This document shows, one piece after another, positions 7,488 through 15,307 of a stretch of DNA of 37,054 bases. The position numbers were made by a program, and so were the translations under genes. Source of the DNA: Pseudoxanthomonas sp. (GTDB lineage: Bacteria > Pseudomonadota > Gammaproteobacteria > Xanthomonadales > Xanthomonadaceae); NCBI GenBank assembly GCA_017745195.1, contig JAGHZW010000066.1, positions 3,923 to 40,976 on the forward strand, given 5' to 3'. Position 1 is the stretch's first letter. Each line of letters opens with the position of its first letter. The notes under the pieces were generated by a model. The model saw nothing but the letters and a program-made list of their open reading frames with translations. It had not been told where the DNA came from and made no database searches.

Positions 7488-9190
7488 CACTCCTTCCGGA
7501 AGGTCAATCCCAGGTAGGTCATCACTTCGCCTTGCGGATCCGCGCCGAAGGACACCGCGTCGCCGGTCATGCTGGGGCCCAGCCCGCCGGTCCGGGCCTC
7601 GTCCGCGGCAACCGGCACCATCGGGTAGGTGAACGTGCCGGTGTTGTAGGTGACCTGCAGCACCGGCAGGCCGTCGTCCTGCAAACGCACCTCGGCCTCG
7701 GCGATCTTCTCGAAACCCGGCATCGCGTAGCCGAACGGACGGTAACGGCCCAGCCGCTGTTTCCAGGCCGAATCAAGCGCGTCGGCCCGGATGCGGTAAC
7801 CCAGCTGCCGCTCCCGCGGCCCCCGGCGCCAGAACAGCACGTGGTACGGCCCGATGTCGCGGAAGTAGTAGAGATCGCCGCGCGCCTCGCCTGCGGTCTG
7901 CACGGCGAACACGCCCGGCGATATCTCCGTCGCCTGGTAGGTGTCCGCGTCGCGCCGGATGGACAGGCCGGCTTCGGTTTCCTCCACTTTCGCGTAGCCG
8001 TTCTTCTGCGCGTAGTAGCCCGCATGCCGTGGTCGGGGGGTGGCCGCGGAAGCTGTGGGCAACGGCGCGGGTTCGGGGACGATGTCCTTCACCGACAGGC
8101 CATGGCTTTCCAGCCAGCGGAAAGCGAACTGCTCGCAGATCGCATCGCCGCCCACGGTGTTGGCCAGGATGACCGCGGCCGTTCTCTGTTCGGGGATCAG
8201 CAGCACCGCGGCATTGGAGTAGAACGTGCTGCCGGCGTGGTAGGCAGCAAAGCCATTGTCGTTCTGGAACAGGAACCAGCCCAGTCCCTTCTTGTTGGTG
8301 TCGATCGGTATGTCGGTCTGCAGGGCGAACATGGACCGGACCGTAGAGCCCTCGACCAGGGCAGATGGCCGGCCGTGATACGCGTCCATCAACGCCACCG
8401 CGTAGGTGGCCAGGTCTTCCGCCGTGGAATAGATGCCGCCGGAGGCGATATCGCGCAACTCGAAGACCGCAGCCTCGGCGCCGTCCGGACCGTAGGCCTT
8501 GCTGCGGCCGGCCGGGTGCGGATCGCCGGCGAATCCGGTGTTCTTCATGCCCAGAGGCGCGAAGATCCGCTGCTTCAGGTAATCCGGGTAATCGAGGCCG
8601 CTGGCCTCGGCCAATGCATGACCCAGCAGGTTGTAGCCGGCGTTGGAATACAGGCCCACCGTGCCCGGCGAATGCGCCAGCGCGGTCCGGTTGAGGAGCT
8701 TCACCACATCGGTGTAGCGGGCCTGGTCGCTCTGCATGTCGCGGAAAACATCGGTCGGTACGCCGGAGCTGTGCGTGATCAAGCGCCTGAGCGTGACCTG
8801 GTCCCGGTCCTCGCCATGCGTGCGGATACGGAACTCGGGCAGATAGCGGGACAACGGCTGCTCGATATCGACGAGACCTTGCTCCTGCAACTGCATGGCC
8901 GCCAACGCGGTGAACGTCTTGGTCACCGAGCCGATACCGACCTGGGTAGCGGGCGTCATGGCGATGCCGGCGTTCCTGTCCGCATAGCCGAAGCCCTGTT
9001 TCCACGCCACCTTTCCGTCCACGACGAGCGCCGCCGATACGCCGACCACGCCGCTGTCCTGCTGGCGTTGCCCGAGCCACTGGCCAAGCGCCGCGATGTC
9101 GGTGGGCGTCCTGGGCTCGGCGCCCTGCCCTGTGGAGGGAAGGGCCAGCCAGAAGGCGGCTAGCAGCACTGCGGCACGGTTTGCTTTCAT
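7487..9190 (-). CDS. Exported serine hydrolase, beta-lactamase/CubicO family (second)
   Basis: Predicted secreted serine hydrolase of 567 residues. A signal peptide covers residues 1-23 (ending GQGAEP). The motifs are SxxK at S88-V-T-K91, the tyrosine motif Y181-S-N183, and HAGS (AYHAGSTF, about residue 318) at the KTG position. The N-terminal 350 residues are the catalytic domain; the remaining 200 form one or two beta-rich domains without recognised motifs. It shares the superfamily with the gene at 5533-7176, but the C-terminal regions differ, so it is not a recent duplicate. The two genes are convergent. The substrate is unknown; peptidase or esterase activity is more likely than antibiotic resistance. 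Confidence 0.87.
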   Translation of the reverse strand: MKANRAAVLLAAFWLALPSTGQGAEPRTPTDIAALGQWLGQRQQDSGVVGVSAALVVDGKVAWKQGFGYADRNAGIAMTPATQVGIGSVTKTFTALAAMQLQEQGLVDIEQPLSRYLPEFRIRTHGEDRDQVTLRRLITHSSGVPTDVFRDMQSDQARYTDVVKLLNRTALAHSPGTVGLYSNAGYNLLGHALAEASGLDYPDYLKQRIFAPLGMKNTGFAGDPHPAGRSKAYGPDGAEAAVFELRDIASGGIYSTAEDLATYAVALMDAYHGRPSALVEGSTVRSMFALQTDIPIDTNKKGLGWFLFQNDNGFAAYHAGSTFYSNAAVLLIPEQRTAAVILANTVGGDAICEQFAFRWLESHGLSVKDIVPEPAPLPTASAATPRPRHAGYYAQKNGYAKVEETEAGLSIRRDADTYQATEISPGVFAVQTAGEARGDLYYFRDIGPYHVLFWRRGPRERQLGYRIRADALDSAWKQRLGRYRPFGYAMPGFEKIAEAEVRLQDDGLPVLQVTYNTGTFTYPMVPVAADEARTGGLGPSMTGDAVSFGADPQGEVMTYLGLTFRKE

Positions 9191-9312
9191 GGTGCTCCGC
9201 CTGGGTCAAATCGGCCTTGAGGCAGCATCAGTTCGCTGCATATGGTGTGGTTCGCACAGTGCCGTCAGGCCCTGGATACTCTGTCTGGCCGAGGATCATC
9301 CGGAAGTAGTGC

Positions 9313-9435
9313 GCCATGCGCTTGCCGCGATTCATGGCGCAGGCTATCAAGGTCATCGGGCGCATGGCCTACGGCTTCCGCGATGACGCCTGCTTCTTCC
9401 CCGGGATCCGCACGGCGTTCCCCATAAGTGGTTGA
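9313..9435 (+). pseudogene. Transposase C-terminal remnant
   Basis: A short frame (clear from 9334 to the TGA at 9433-9435) encodes MAQAIKVIGRMAYGFRDD, then FF..IRTAFP. This matches the conserved C-terminal block of insertion-sequence transposases (I..IK..KRMAYGFRD..YFFLKIR.AFP), probably the ISL3-type group. The usual YFFLKIRAAFP is changed to CFFPGIRTAFP. No upstream catalytic region is present and no inverted repeats were found. This is the worn tail of a lost element; the family name is from memory of the motif and is tentative. The remainder of 9191-9517 holds only this remnant and the terminator below it. Confidence 0.6.
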
Positions 9436-9441
9436 AGATCC

Positions 9442-9469
9442 AAAAAAGGGCCCGGCGCAAGCCGGGCCC
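9442..9469 (-). terminator. Intrinsic terminator of the DUF885 gene
   Basis: On the minus strand a hairpin GGGCCCGGC-TTGC-GCCGGGCCC is followed by six T (9447-9442). It sits 48 bases beyond the stop of the minus-strand DUF885 gene. A perfect 9-bp G+C stem with a four-base loop and T run is a strong rho-independent terminator. Confidence 0.85.
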
Positions 9470-9517
9470 TTATTTCCATCCGCGCGAGCGTCACGACCGC
9501 CGCTCGCGTGGAGCGTC

Positions 9518-11323
9518 TCACTCGATCGGCTGGTCCAGCATCAGCTCGCGGACGAAGCGCACCGGCGGGGCACCGTAGGACAGCACCTGGTCGTGGTAGG
9601 CCTTCAGGTTGAAGTCCGCGCCCAGCTTCTGCTCCACCGCCTTGCGCGTGTCGAAATGCTCCTGCACGCCGACGAAGTAGGTCGGCAGCTGCGCGGAGGT
9701 GAGCTGCGCGCGCACCCACTTGCCGGCGGCCTCGCGTTCCTGCTGGAAGGCCTGGTTGACCATCAGGTCCATCGCCTGCTCGCGGGTCCAGCCGTCCACG
9801 TGCACGCCCTGGTCGAGGATCGCGTTGGCAATGGTGCGCAGGTAGAACTTGAGCTGGACCAGGCGGAACAGCGGGTCATTGTCGAGGTAGCCGGCGTCGG
9901 CCATCATCTTCTCGGTGTAGACCGCCCAGCCTTCGGCGAACATGCCCGAGCGCAGCACCGCGCGCAGGGTCGAGGGGAACTTGGCCGAGTGCCAGCCTTC
10001 CAGATAGTGGCCCGGAGTGCCCTCGTGGATGCTCAGCAGGTCGATCATGCGCGAGTTGTATTCGCGCAGGAACGAGTCGACCTGCTCCTGGGTCCAGTCG
10101 GCCGGGATCGGCGAGACCGCGTAGAAGGTCTTCAGGTTCTTGTCCAGCGGGCCGGGTGAATCGCAGTAGGCCACCGCCACGCCGCGCTGGAACTCCGGCA
10201 TCTCGATGATCTCCACCGGCGCGTCGGGCAGGGTGACCAGGTCCTTGGCGCGGACGAACTCGGTGGCCCGGGCCAGCGCGGCCTGGGCGTCGGGAACGAC
10301 CTTGTCGCGCGCCGGACGCTCGGCGTAGGCCAGCTCCAGCGCCGCCTGGATCGCCTTCTGCTGCTGTTCGTGGCTGGGATTGTCCGGCAGCTCGGGCGCG
10401 CCGGGCTTGCCGGCCAGCACCTTGCGGGCGATGTCGTACATCTCGCTGCGCACGCGCACCAGTTCGGCTTCGGCGCGCTGCTTGATTTCCGCGCGCGACA
10501 GCGAGGAGAGCAGGGCGAACTGCAGCTTCTGGTCGTACAACTCGGCACCGATGCGGAAGTCGCCCTTCGCGTTCGGGACTAGGGTCTTGTCCAGCCATTG
10601 CTGGTGTTCGGCGACGGCGGTCTTCAGCCCCGCGATCGCCTTCTCGGCGCGTTCGCGCTCGGGGTTGGGCAACTGGCCCAGGTTCGGGGTGATGAAGGTT
10701 TCGACGATGCTGAGGATGCCGGCGTTCTGCCGGGCCACGGTCTCGGCATGGATCTTCGGCACGCGGGCCGGATCGAGGTTGGCACGGGCCTGGGCCAGCA
10801 GGCCCGGGATCTTCTCCATGCGCGCGGTCGCCGACTCCAGGCGCTCGGGCATCGGCGCGAACTCGCGCGCCATCAGCCCGTAGAGAGCGCTGCCGGCGAG
10901 GCTGTTGTACAGCTGCGGATCCCAGGCCCAGCTCTGCAGCGTCTCCGTGCCCCAGATGTCGTACTTGAGCTGGTTGCGCAGGATCGCCGCGTCGACCTGG
11001 TTCTCGCGCGAGAGCTTGGACACGTCCATCGCCTCCAGTTCGGCGAGGATCGTGCGGCTGAAGTCGAGCCCCTTCTGCCGGCCTTCGGCGCTGAGGTCGT
11101 CGAGTTCGGTGTCGTAGCGGTGGTCGCCGGTCTGGGTCGCGCCGACCGGGCCCAGCTGGAACCAGCCGTCGAGGGCACGCCTGGACAGGTCGGCGAAGGC
11201 CGCGTCGGCCTGGCTGGCGCCTGCGGCAGCGGTTTCCGTGGCGGGGGTGGCAGGCGTCTCCTCGGCCTTGTGGCAGGCGGTGAGGCTGGCAAGGAGGGCG
11301 AGGGCAAGCAGGGAGTGGCGCAT
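9518..11323 (-). CDS. DUF885 family lipoprotein, putative metallopeptidase
   Basis: A 601-residue member of the DUF885 family, common in xanthomonads and annotated only as putative peptidases. The start at 11323 is chosen over an upstream in-frame ATG because it puts a lipoprotein signal at the N-terminus (MRHSLLALALLASLTAC, lipobox Cys17). An Ala/Thr-rich linker follows, then the helical DUF885 region. The HEGTPGH motif at residues 433-439 and the downstream EGWAVYTEKMM segment resemble zinc-binding elements in the related helical metallopeptidases. They support, but do not prove, peptidase activity. The protein would be anchored in a membrane facing the periplasm. It is followed by its own terminator and is divergent from the GFA gene. 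Confidence 0.85.
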   Translation of the reverse strand: MRHSLLALALLASLTACHKAEETPATPATETAAAGASQADAAFADLSRRALDGWFQLGPVGATQTGDHRYDTELDDLSAEGRQKGLDFSRTILAELEAMDVSKLSRENQVDAAILRNQLKYDIWGTETLQSWAWDPQLYNSLAGSALYGLMAREFAPMPERLESATARMEKIPGLLAQARANLDPARVPKIHAETVARQNAGILSIVETFITPNLGQLPNPERERAEKAIAGLKTAVAEHQQWLDKTLVPNAKGDFRIGAELYDQKLQFALLSSLSRAEIKQRAEAELVRVRSEMYDIARKVLAGKPGAPELPDNPSHEQQQKAIQAALELAYAERPARDKVVPDAQAALARATEFVRAKDLVTLPDAPVEIIEMPEFQRGVAVAYCDSPGPLDKNLKTFYAVSPIPADWTQEQVDSFLREYNSRMIDLLSIHEGTPGHYLEGWHSAKFPSTLRAVLRSGMFAEGWAVYTEKMMADAGYLDNDPLFRLVQLKFYLRTIANAILDQGVHVDGWTREQAMDLMVNQAFQQEREAAGKWVRAQLTSAQLPTYFVGVQEHFDTRKAVEQKLGADFNLKAYHDQVLSYGAPPVRFVRELMLDQPIE

Positions 11324-11468
11324 CGGGGTTCCGGCGTGACGTGATGACGCAAGCATAGGCCGGCCCGGCCCGCGCGCGCACCTGGGCATGCGCAGGCCGG
11401 GGATGGCCCGGTATGCGTCGTGCGCGGCACGGGGCTACCCTGAGGGCCCTTGCAGGCAGGACACGTCC

Positions 11469-11825
11469 ATGAAACTCCCCGGCAGCTGCCACTGCGGTCG
11501 CATCGCCTTCGAGGTCGAAGTCGGCGACGGCGTCACCGAGGTCTACGACTGCAACTGCTCCATGTGCCGCCGGCGCGGCGGCCTGCTGTGGTTCGCCCCA
11601 CGCACCGCGCTCGAGCTGAAGACGCCCGAATCCAACCTCGGCAGCTACCGCTTCAACAAGGAGCGCCTGGACCACCACCACTGCCCGGTATGCGGGATCG
11701 CGCCGTTCAGCGAGGGCGCCAACCCGAAGACCGGCGAGGCGACGGTGGCGGTCAACGTGCGCTGCCTGCCGGATGTCGACCTGGCGACGCTCAAGGTCAC
11801 GGCATTCGACGGAGCCAGCCTTTGA
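11469..11825 (+). CDS. GFA-family zinc-binding protein
   Basis: A 118-residue protein of the GFA family (glutathione-dependent formaldehyde-activating enzyme-like; also called CENP-V fold). The full set of cysteines is visible: C7 and C9 in SCHCG, C28, C30 and C33 in CNCSMC, and C72 and C75 in CPVCG. These would hold two zinc ions. Authentic Gfa condenses formaldehyde with glutathione, but most family members of this length have no proven reaction, so the enzyme name should not be copied onto it. The TGA stop overlaps the TTG start of the next gene, implying translational coupling. Confidence 0.88.
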   Translation: MKLPGSCHCGRIAFEVEVGDGVTEVYDCNCSMCRRRGGLLWFAPRTALELKTPESNLGSYRFNKERLDHHHCPVCGIAPFSEGANPKTGEATVAVNVRCLPDVDLATLKVTAFDGASL

Positions 11826-12601
11826 GCCCGGGATTCCGCCATGGCGCGGCCGCACTGCTTTGCGCCGCGCTGCTGGTCACCGGTTGTTCGAAGAAGGAGG
11901 CCGCAGGCGTACTGGCCGCGCCAGCGGGCGGTGCAGCGCCACAGGGCGCGTTCCTGGCCTACGAGCACGACGTGCGCATCGAACTGGATGCCGCGGAACT
12001 GGCGCCGCGCCTGGCACAGTCGCAGGCGGCCTGCCAGCAGGCCACCTTCGGCGAATGCGAGGTGCTGGAGGTGGGGCAAGAAGGTGGCGACTGGCCGTCG
12101 GCGCGGCTCACCGTGCGGATCGTGCCGGCCGGTGTCGAACCGTTGATCGCCGCGGCGAGCCGGGGCGGGGCGATCGGCAGCCGCAGCACCCATGCCGAGG
12201 ACCTCGCGCGCGCCGTGCAGGACAACGCGGAGCTTCAGGAAAGGTTGCGCCACGAGCAGGCGCGCCTGCTGGAGTTCCAGCAGCGCCGCGACCTGGCGGT
12301 GGCCGACATGATCGCGCTGTCCAGGCAACTGGCCGAGGTCGAAGCGCAGCTGCAGGCGGCATCTCAGGAATCCGCGCAGCAGCAACGGCGCATCCAGACG
12401 CAGAAGCTGACCCTGCGCTTCCAGCCGCCCGGCGGGCAGAGCGGCCGAGGTGAGATCGCACAGGCGGTCCGTGATTTCTTCGCGACCCTGGCCATCGGCA
12501 CGGTCTGGACCATACGCGCGGTCGCGTTCCTGATCCCGGTGGCGCTTGTGCTGTGCGTGGTCGTCGCGCTGTGGCGGCGGCTGCGTCGACGCCGGGCCTG
12601 A
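11822..12601 (+). CDS. DUF4349-like membrane lipoprotein
   Basis: A 259-residue protein. No ATG fits the frame; the best start is TTG 11822, overlapping the TGA of the GFA gene. GGAG at 11811-11814 lies seven bases upstream, and a lipoprotein signal follows directly (hydrophobic core, then LLVTGC with Cys near residue 22). The mature part has a small alpha/beta region (about 40-115), then a long coiled coil rich in Glu, Gln and Arg (about 120-200), and a C-terminal membrane helix (about 222-252) ending in a basic RRLRRRRA tail. This layout is typical of DUF4349, a family of unknown function. It is probably anchored at both ends, with the coiled coil in the periplasm. The ATG at 11841 is in another frame. 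Confidence 0.75.
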   Translation: MSPGFRHGAAALLCAALLVTGCSKKEAAGVLAAPAGGAAPQGAFLAYEHDVRIELDAAELAPRLAQSQAACQQATFGECEVLEVGQEGGDWPSARLTVRIVPAGVEPLIAAASRGGAIGSRSTHAEDLARAVQDNAELQERLRHEQARLLEFQQRRDLAVADMIALSRQLAEVEAQLQAASQESAQQQRRIQTQKLTLRFQPPGGQSGRGEIAQAVRDFFATLAIGTVWTIRAVAFLIPVALVLCVVVALWRRLRRRRA

Positions 12602-12614
12602 CCGACAGGAGCGC

Positions 12615-12642
12615 AGGCGCGGCCCGCAGCGGTGCCGCGCCT
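12615..12642. terminator. Possible hairpin between convergent genes
   Basis: AGGCGCGGC (12615-12623) and GCCGCGCCT (12634-12642) form a perfect 9-bp stem with a 10-base loop. It lies in the 39-bp gap between the plus-strand DUF4349 gene and the convergent minus-strand gene, overlapping the latter's stop codon. There is no T run, so it may only slow polymerase or protect 3' ends. Confidence 0.35.
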
Positions 12643-12934
12643 AGTCCTCGTCTTCGATGAACTCCACCACCAGCCCCAGCCGGTAGGCGAGCTCCTCCAC
12701 CGCCTCGCGCACGCGGTTGGCGGTGTAGTCGTTCGGTGCATCCACTTCCAGCTCGTGGGTGCCCGGGCCGATGTCGTCGGACAGGCCGGCCGAGCTGGAA
12801 TCCTCGTCGTCCATGCGCGGCATCAGGTCGGCCACTTCCTCCACGTGCTCGATGCCTTCCACGCTCTGCAGCAGGTCGGCCACCGCGCGCAGGTCGTCGT
12901 CGCTGCCGGTGATGCGGATGCGGAGCTGGGGCAT
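12641..12934 (-). CDS. Small acidic hypothetical protein
   Basis: A 97-residue protein I do not recognise. It is strongly acidic. The first 35 residues (QLRIRITGSDDDLRAVADLLQ) look like one strand and one helix of a ferredoxin-like half. A low-complexity acidic linker (MDDEDSSSAGLSDD, about 42-55) follows, then a second strand-helix-strand (HELEVDAPNDYTANRVREAVEELAYRL), ending in FIEDED. The two halves each have a beta-alpha pattern, which suggests a small alpha/beta fold split by the acidic linker. The frame has the strong third-position G+C expected of a real gene, and it ends against the convergent DUF4349 gene. Cytoplasmic; function unknown. Confidence 0.7.
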   Translation of the reverse strand: MPQLRIRITGSDDDLRAVADLLQSVEGIEHVEEVADLMPRMDDEDSSSAGLSDDIGPGTHELEVDAPNDYTANRVREAVEELAYRLGLVVEFIEDED

Positions 12935-13024
12935 GGGCGTCGGTCCAGTGCTGGAGGCGGTCAGCGTGCCGGCGCGGCGATCAACGGCGGGTGAGGGCGC
13001 GCGGCGACCGGCCCGGTGGTGCGA

Positions 13025-13963
13025 TCAACGGCGCGGATGCTTGCTGCGCGCCGGTGGCCGGGGCGCATCCGGCGTGGCCTGCGGGTCCTGCGCCTGGCGC
13101 TTGATCCAGTCCATGAACAGCGCCGCCGCCGGTCCCGGCGCGCGATGGGTCGGATGCACGATGTGATAGGCGAAACGCGCCTTCACCGCCGGCCCGGGCA
13201 GCCGCACCAGTTCGTGGCGTTGCAGGTAGGGCTGGACGATGCGGCTGCGCGCCAGCACCGCGCCGATGCCGTGCACGGCCGCACGCATCGCGTCGGTGCT
13301 GTCGCAGAAGGTGTGCATCGGCGGCAATGACACGCCACGCACGTCGGCGCCATGGAACCAGTCGCGCCAGCCCTGCAGGCCCATGTCCGCGACCAGCGGC
13401 AGCGCGGCGATGTCGTATGGCGTCCTCGCCGCGGCCACGCCGGGCAGGGTCGGCGCGGCGACCGGGAACAGGTCCTCGTCCATCAGGTGGTGGGCGGTCA
13501 GGCCCGGCCAGTGGCCGGCGCCGTAGCGGATCGCCAGGTCCGGTCCACCATCCTCGAAGCGCGCCAGCGCGGGGCTGGTGTCCACCTCCAGGCGCACGTG
13601 CGGATGGGCGGCGCAGAACGCCGGCAGCCGCGGCAGCAGCCAGCAGTGGACCAGCGAATGCAGGGTGCTGAGCCGCAGCACGGAGATGCCCGCGGCCGGC
13701 TGCAGGTTGCTGGCCACCGCGGCCACGTCGGCCAGTGCGGCCGAGGCCGCATCGGCGAGCTGGCGGCCCTCGGGGGTGAGCGCGACGCCGCGCGCGTGGC
13801 GCAGGAACAGGCGCGCGCCGAGCAGCGCCTCGAGCTTGCGCACGTGGTGGCTGACCGCGCTCGGGGTCAGGTGCAGTTCCTCGGCGGCGTGGGCGAAGTT
13901 CTGGTGTCGCGCGGCGGCGGCGAACACGCCCAGCGCGGGCAGCAGGGTGGGGCGCAGGTTCAT
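13025..13963 (-). CDS. LysR-type transcriptional regulator (GcvA-like)
   Basis: A 312-residue LysR family regulator. The winged helix-turn-helix lies at about residues 5-63, with the recognition region FAHAAEELHLTPSAVSHHVRKLE. The effector-binding region runs from about 90 to 295. The pattern LLPRLPAF, DLAIRYGAGHWPGL and DSTDAMRAAVHGIGAVLARS is that of the GcvA/AmpR branch. The C-terminus is a basic, Pro-rich tail. The ATG at 13963 is preferred over a longer frame to 14275, because the HTH should start within a few residues of the N-terminus. The gene is divergent from the small protein/EamA pair, with 114 bp between them. This is the usual arrangement for a LysR regulator and its target, so control of the transporter is a reasonable inference. 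Confidence 0.88.
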   Translation of the reverse strand: MNLRPTLLPALGVFAAAARHQNFAHAAEELHLTPSAVSHHVRKLEALLGARLFLRHARGVALTPEGRQLADAASAALADVAAVASNLQPAAGISVLRLSTLHSLVHCWLLPRLPAFCAAHPHVRLEVDTSPALARFEDGGPDLAIRYGAGHWPGLTAHHLMDEDLFPVAAPTLPGVAAARTPYDIAALPLVADMGLQGWRDWFHGADVRGVSLPPMHTFCDSTDAMRAAVHGIGAVLARSRIVQPYLQRHELVRLPGPAVKARFAYHIVHPTHRAPGPAAALFMDWIKRQAQDPQATPDAPRPPARSKHPRR

Positions 13964-14077
13964 GGTCCAGGCATGAGTCAGATTTGTGGCTTGCGTCGAT
14001 ACTACGCGCTTGTCCACGACTGCCGCCGGCCCGATGCTGGCGACCCACCGTGATGACGGCCTGCAGGGAGCAACGAC

Positions 14078-14311
14078 GTGCAACACCGGGTGCTGTTCGA
14101 TTTCGAGATCACGTTTTCCAACGGTGGCGACCTGCGCGGCCGCGACTTCCGCCTGGACATCCCCGGCGCCTCGATCGACGAGGCCGCGCTGGCGCGGCAT
14201 GTCATCGACGACATGCGCCTGCTGATGGTCGACACGGTGTGGATCGACAACATCCGCATCGTCGAGGAGGCGCACAAGCGCGTCGCGCCGCTTGCCGGAG
14301 CCGGGGCATGA
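14078..14311 (+). CDS. Small hypothetical protein coupled to an EamA transporter
   Basis: I do not recognise this 77-residue protein beyond its general form. It alternates strands and helices (VLFDFEITFSNGGDLRG, FRLDIPGASIDEAALARHVIDDMRLLMV, VDTVWIDNIRIVEEAHKR), which fits a compact cytoplasmic alpha/beta fold. It starts with GTG at 14078, with GGGAG at 14066-14070. Its TGA overlaps the ATG of the EamA gene (ATGA at 14308-14311), so the two are translated from one message. It is the first gene opposite the LysR regulator. It may be an accessory or unrelated passenger of the transporter; nothing in the sequence decides. Confidence 0.75.
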   Translation: MQHRVLFDFEITFSNGGDLRGRDFRLDIPGASIDEAALARHVIDDMRLLMVDTVWIDNIRIVEEAHKRVAPLAGAGA

Positions 14312-15198
14312 ACGGCGCGGCGGAGATCACCGCCATCCCCACGGCGGACCGCGACTGGCGCACGCCGCTGCTGCTGTTGCTGGTCGGCGCGGTGTTCGGC
14401 AGCTCGTTCCTGTTCATGCGGGTGGCCGCGCCGGAGATGGGGCCGCAGGCGCTGGTCGGCGTGCGCCTGGCCTGCGGCTCGCTGGTGCTGCTGCCTTTCG
14501 TCTGGCGCGCACGGCAGCAGCTGCCGCTGCGGCGCTGGCCGGTGATCGCGCTGATCGGGGTGATCAACGCGGCGGTGCCGTTCCTGCTGTTCGCCTGGGC
14601 GGCGCAACGCGCGCCGGCGGCGATCGGCGCGATCTGCAACGCCATGGCGGTGCTGTTCACAACTCTTGTGGCCTTCGTCGCCTTCGGCGAACGCATCGGC
14701 CTGCGTCGCGCGCTGGCGCTGCTGGCCGGGTTCGCCGGCGTGGTCGTGCTGGCCACGGCCAAGGCGTCGGGACTGGCGCTGGGCCCGGCGGTCATCGCCG
14801 GCACCACGGCCGCGTTCTGCTACGGCATCGGCATGAACCTGGTGAAGCGCAAGCTGGGCGATGTGCCCGCCGCCGCTGCCGCCGGGGCGACGCTGTCGGT
14901 CGGCGCGTTGCTGGTCCTGCCGTTCGCGCTCGCCGCCTGGCCGACGCAGCCGGTCTCGGCCAAGGCCTGGGCCAGCGCGGTGACCCTGGGCGTGGTCGGC
15001 ACCGGCCTGATCTTCATCCCGTACTACCGGCTGATCCAGCGCATCGGCGCGCCGCGCACCTCGGTGGTGGCGTACCTGATCCCGGTGTTCGGCGTGCTGC
15101 TGGCCTGGCTGTTCCTGGGCGAGCCGGTGACCGCGCGGATGCTGCTGGCCGGGTTGTTGATCCTGGGCAGCGTGGCGATCAGCCAGCGTTCGCGCTGA
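14308..15198 (+). CDS. EamA/DMT-family transporter
   Basis: A 296-residue inner-membrane protein with two EamA repeats of about five helices each (residues about 16-150 and 158-290). Family landmarks are GSSFLFMRVAAPEMGPQALVGVRL in the first repeat, and FGERIGLRRALALLAGFAGVVVLA, then LIQRIGAPRTSVVAYLIPVFGVLLAWLFLGEP in the second. Members export metabolites such as amino acids or their breakdown products; the substrate cannot be read from sequence. The start overlaps the stop of the 77-residue gene by the ATGA junction. The gene converges on the cyclophilin gene. Confidence 0.9.
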   Translation: MNGAAEITAIPTADRDWRTPLLLLLVGAVFGSSFLFMRVAAPEMGPQALVGVRLACGSLVLLPFVWRARQQLPLRRWPVIALIGVINAAVPFLLFAWAAQRAPAAIGAICNAMAVLFTTLVAFVAFGERIGLRRALALLAGFAGVVVLATAKASGLALGPAVIAGTTAAFCYGIGMNLVKRKLGDVPAAAAAGATLSVGALLVLPFALAAWPTQPVSAKAWASAVTLGVVGTGLIFIPYYRLIQRIGAPRTSVVAYLIPVFGVLLAWLFLGEPVTARMLLAGLLILGSVAISQRSR

Positions 15199-15253
15199 CG
15201 CGGCGTGCCGGGCGTGGGCTGCGCGGCGCGGCTCGATCTCCGGCGGGCCGGGC

Positions 15254-15307
15254 GTCAGTCCTTCGCCAGCCGTTGGTCCTTCGCCGACCGTCATTCCTTC
15301 GCCAACC
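15254..15307. repeat. Three tandem 18-bp repeats across a stop codon
   Basis: Units at 15254-15271, 15272-15289 and 15290-15307 follow the pattern GTYRKTCCTTCGCCRRCC, with a constant TCCTTCGCC core. The third unit contains the TGA stop (15291-15293) and the LAKE codons of the minus-strand cyclophilin gene. The other two lie just beyond the stop, as though the 3' end of the gene had been duplicated twice. Confidence 0.8.

Noticed and set aside
5533..9190. Antibiotic resistance by beta-lactamase
   Set aside because: The family is broad; neither protein has the KTG box of true class C enzymes (HTG and HAG instead), so resistance is not supported.
13964..14077. LysR-box (T-N11-A dyad) in the divergent gap
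   Set aside because: I found no convincing dyad around a T-N11-A core by eye, although regulation of the divergent genes is still likely.
15254..15307. Possible CRISPR array
   Set aside because: The 18-bp units are directly adjacent with no spacers, and no cas genes are present. It is a plain tandem repeat.
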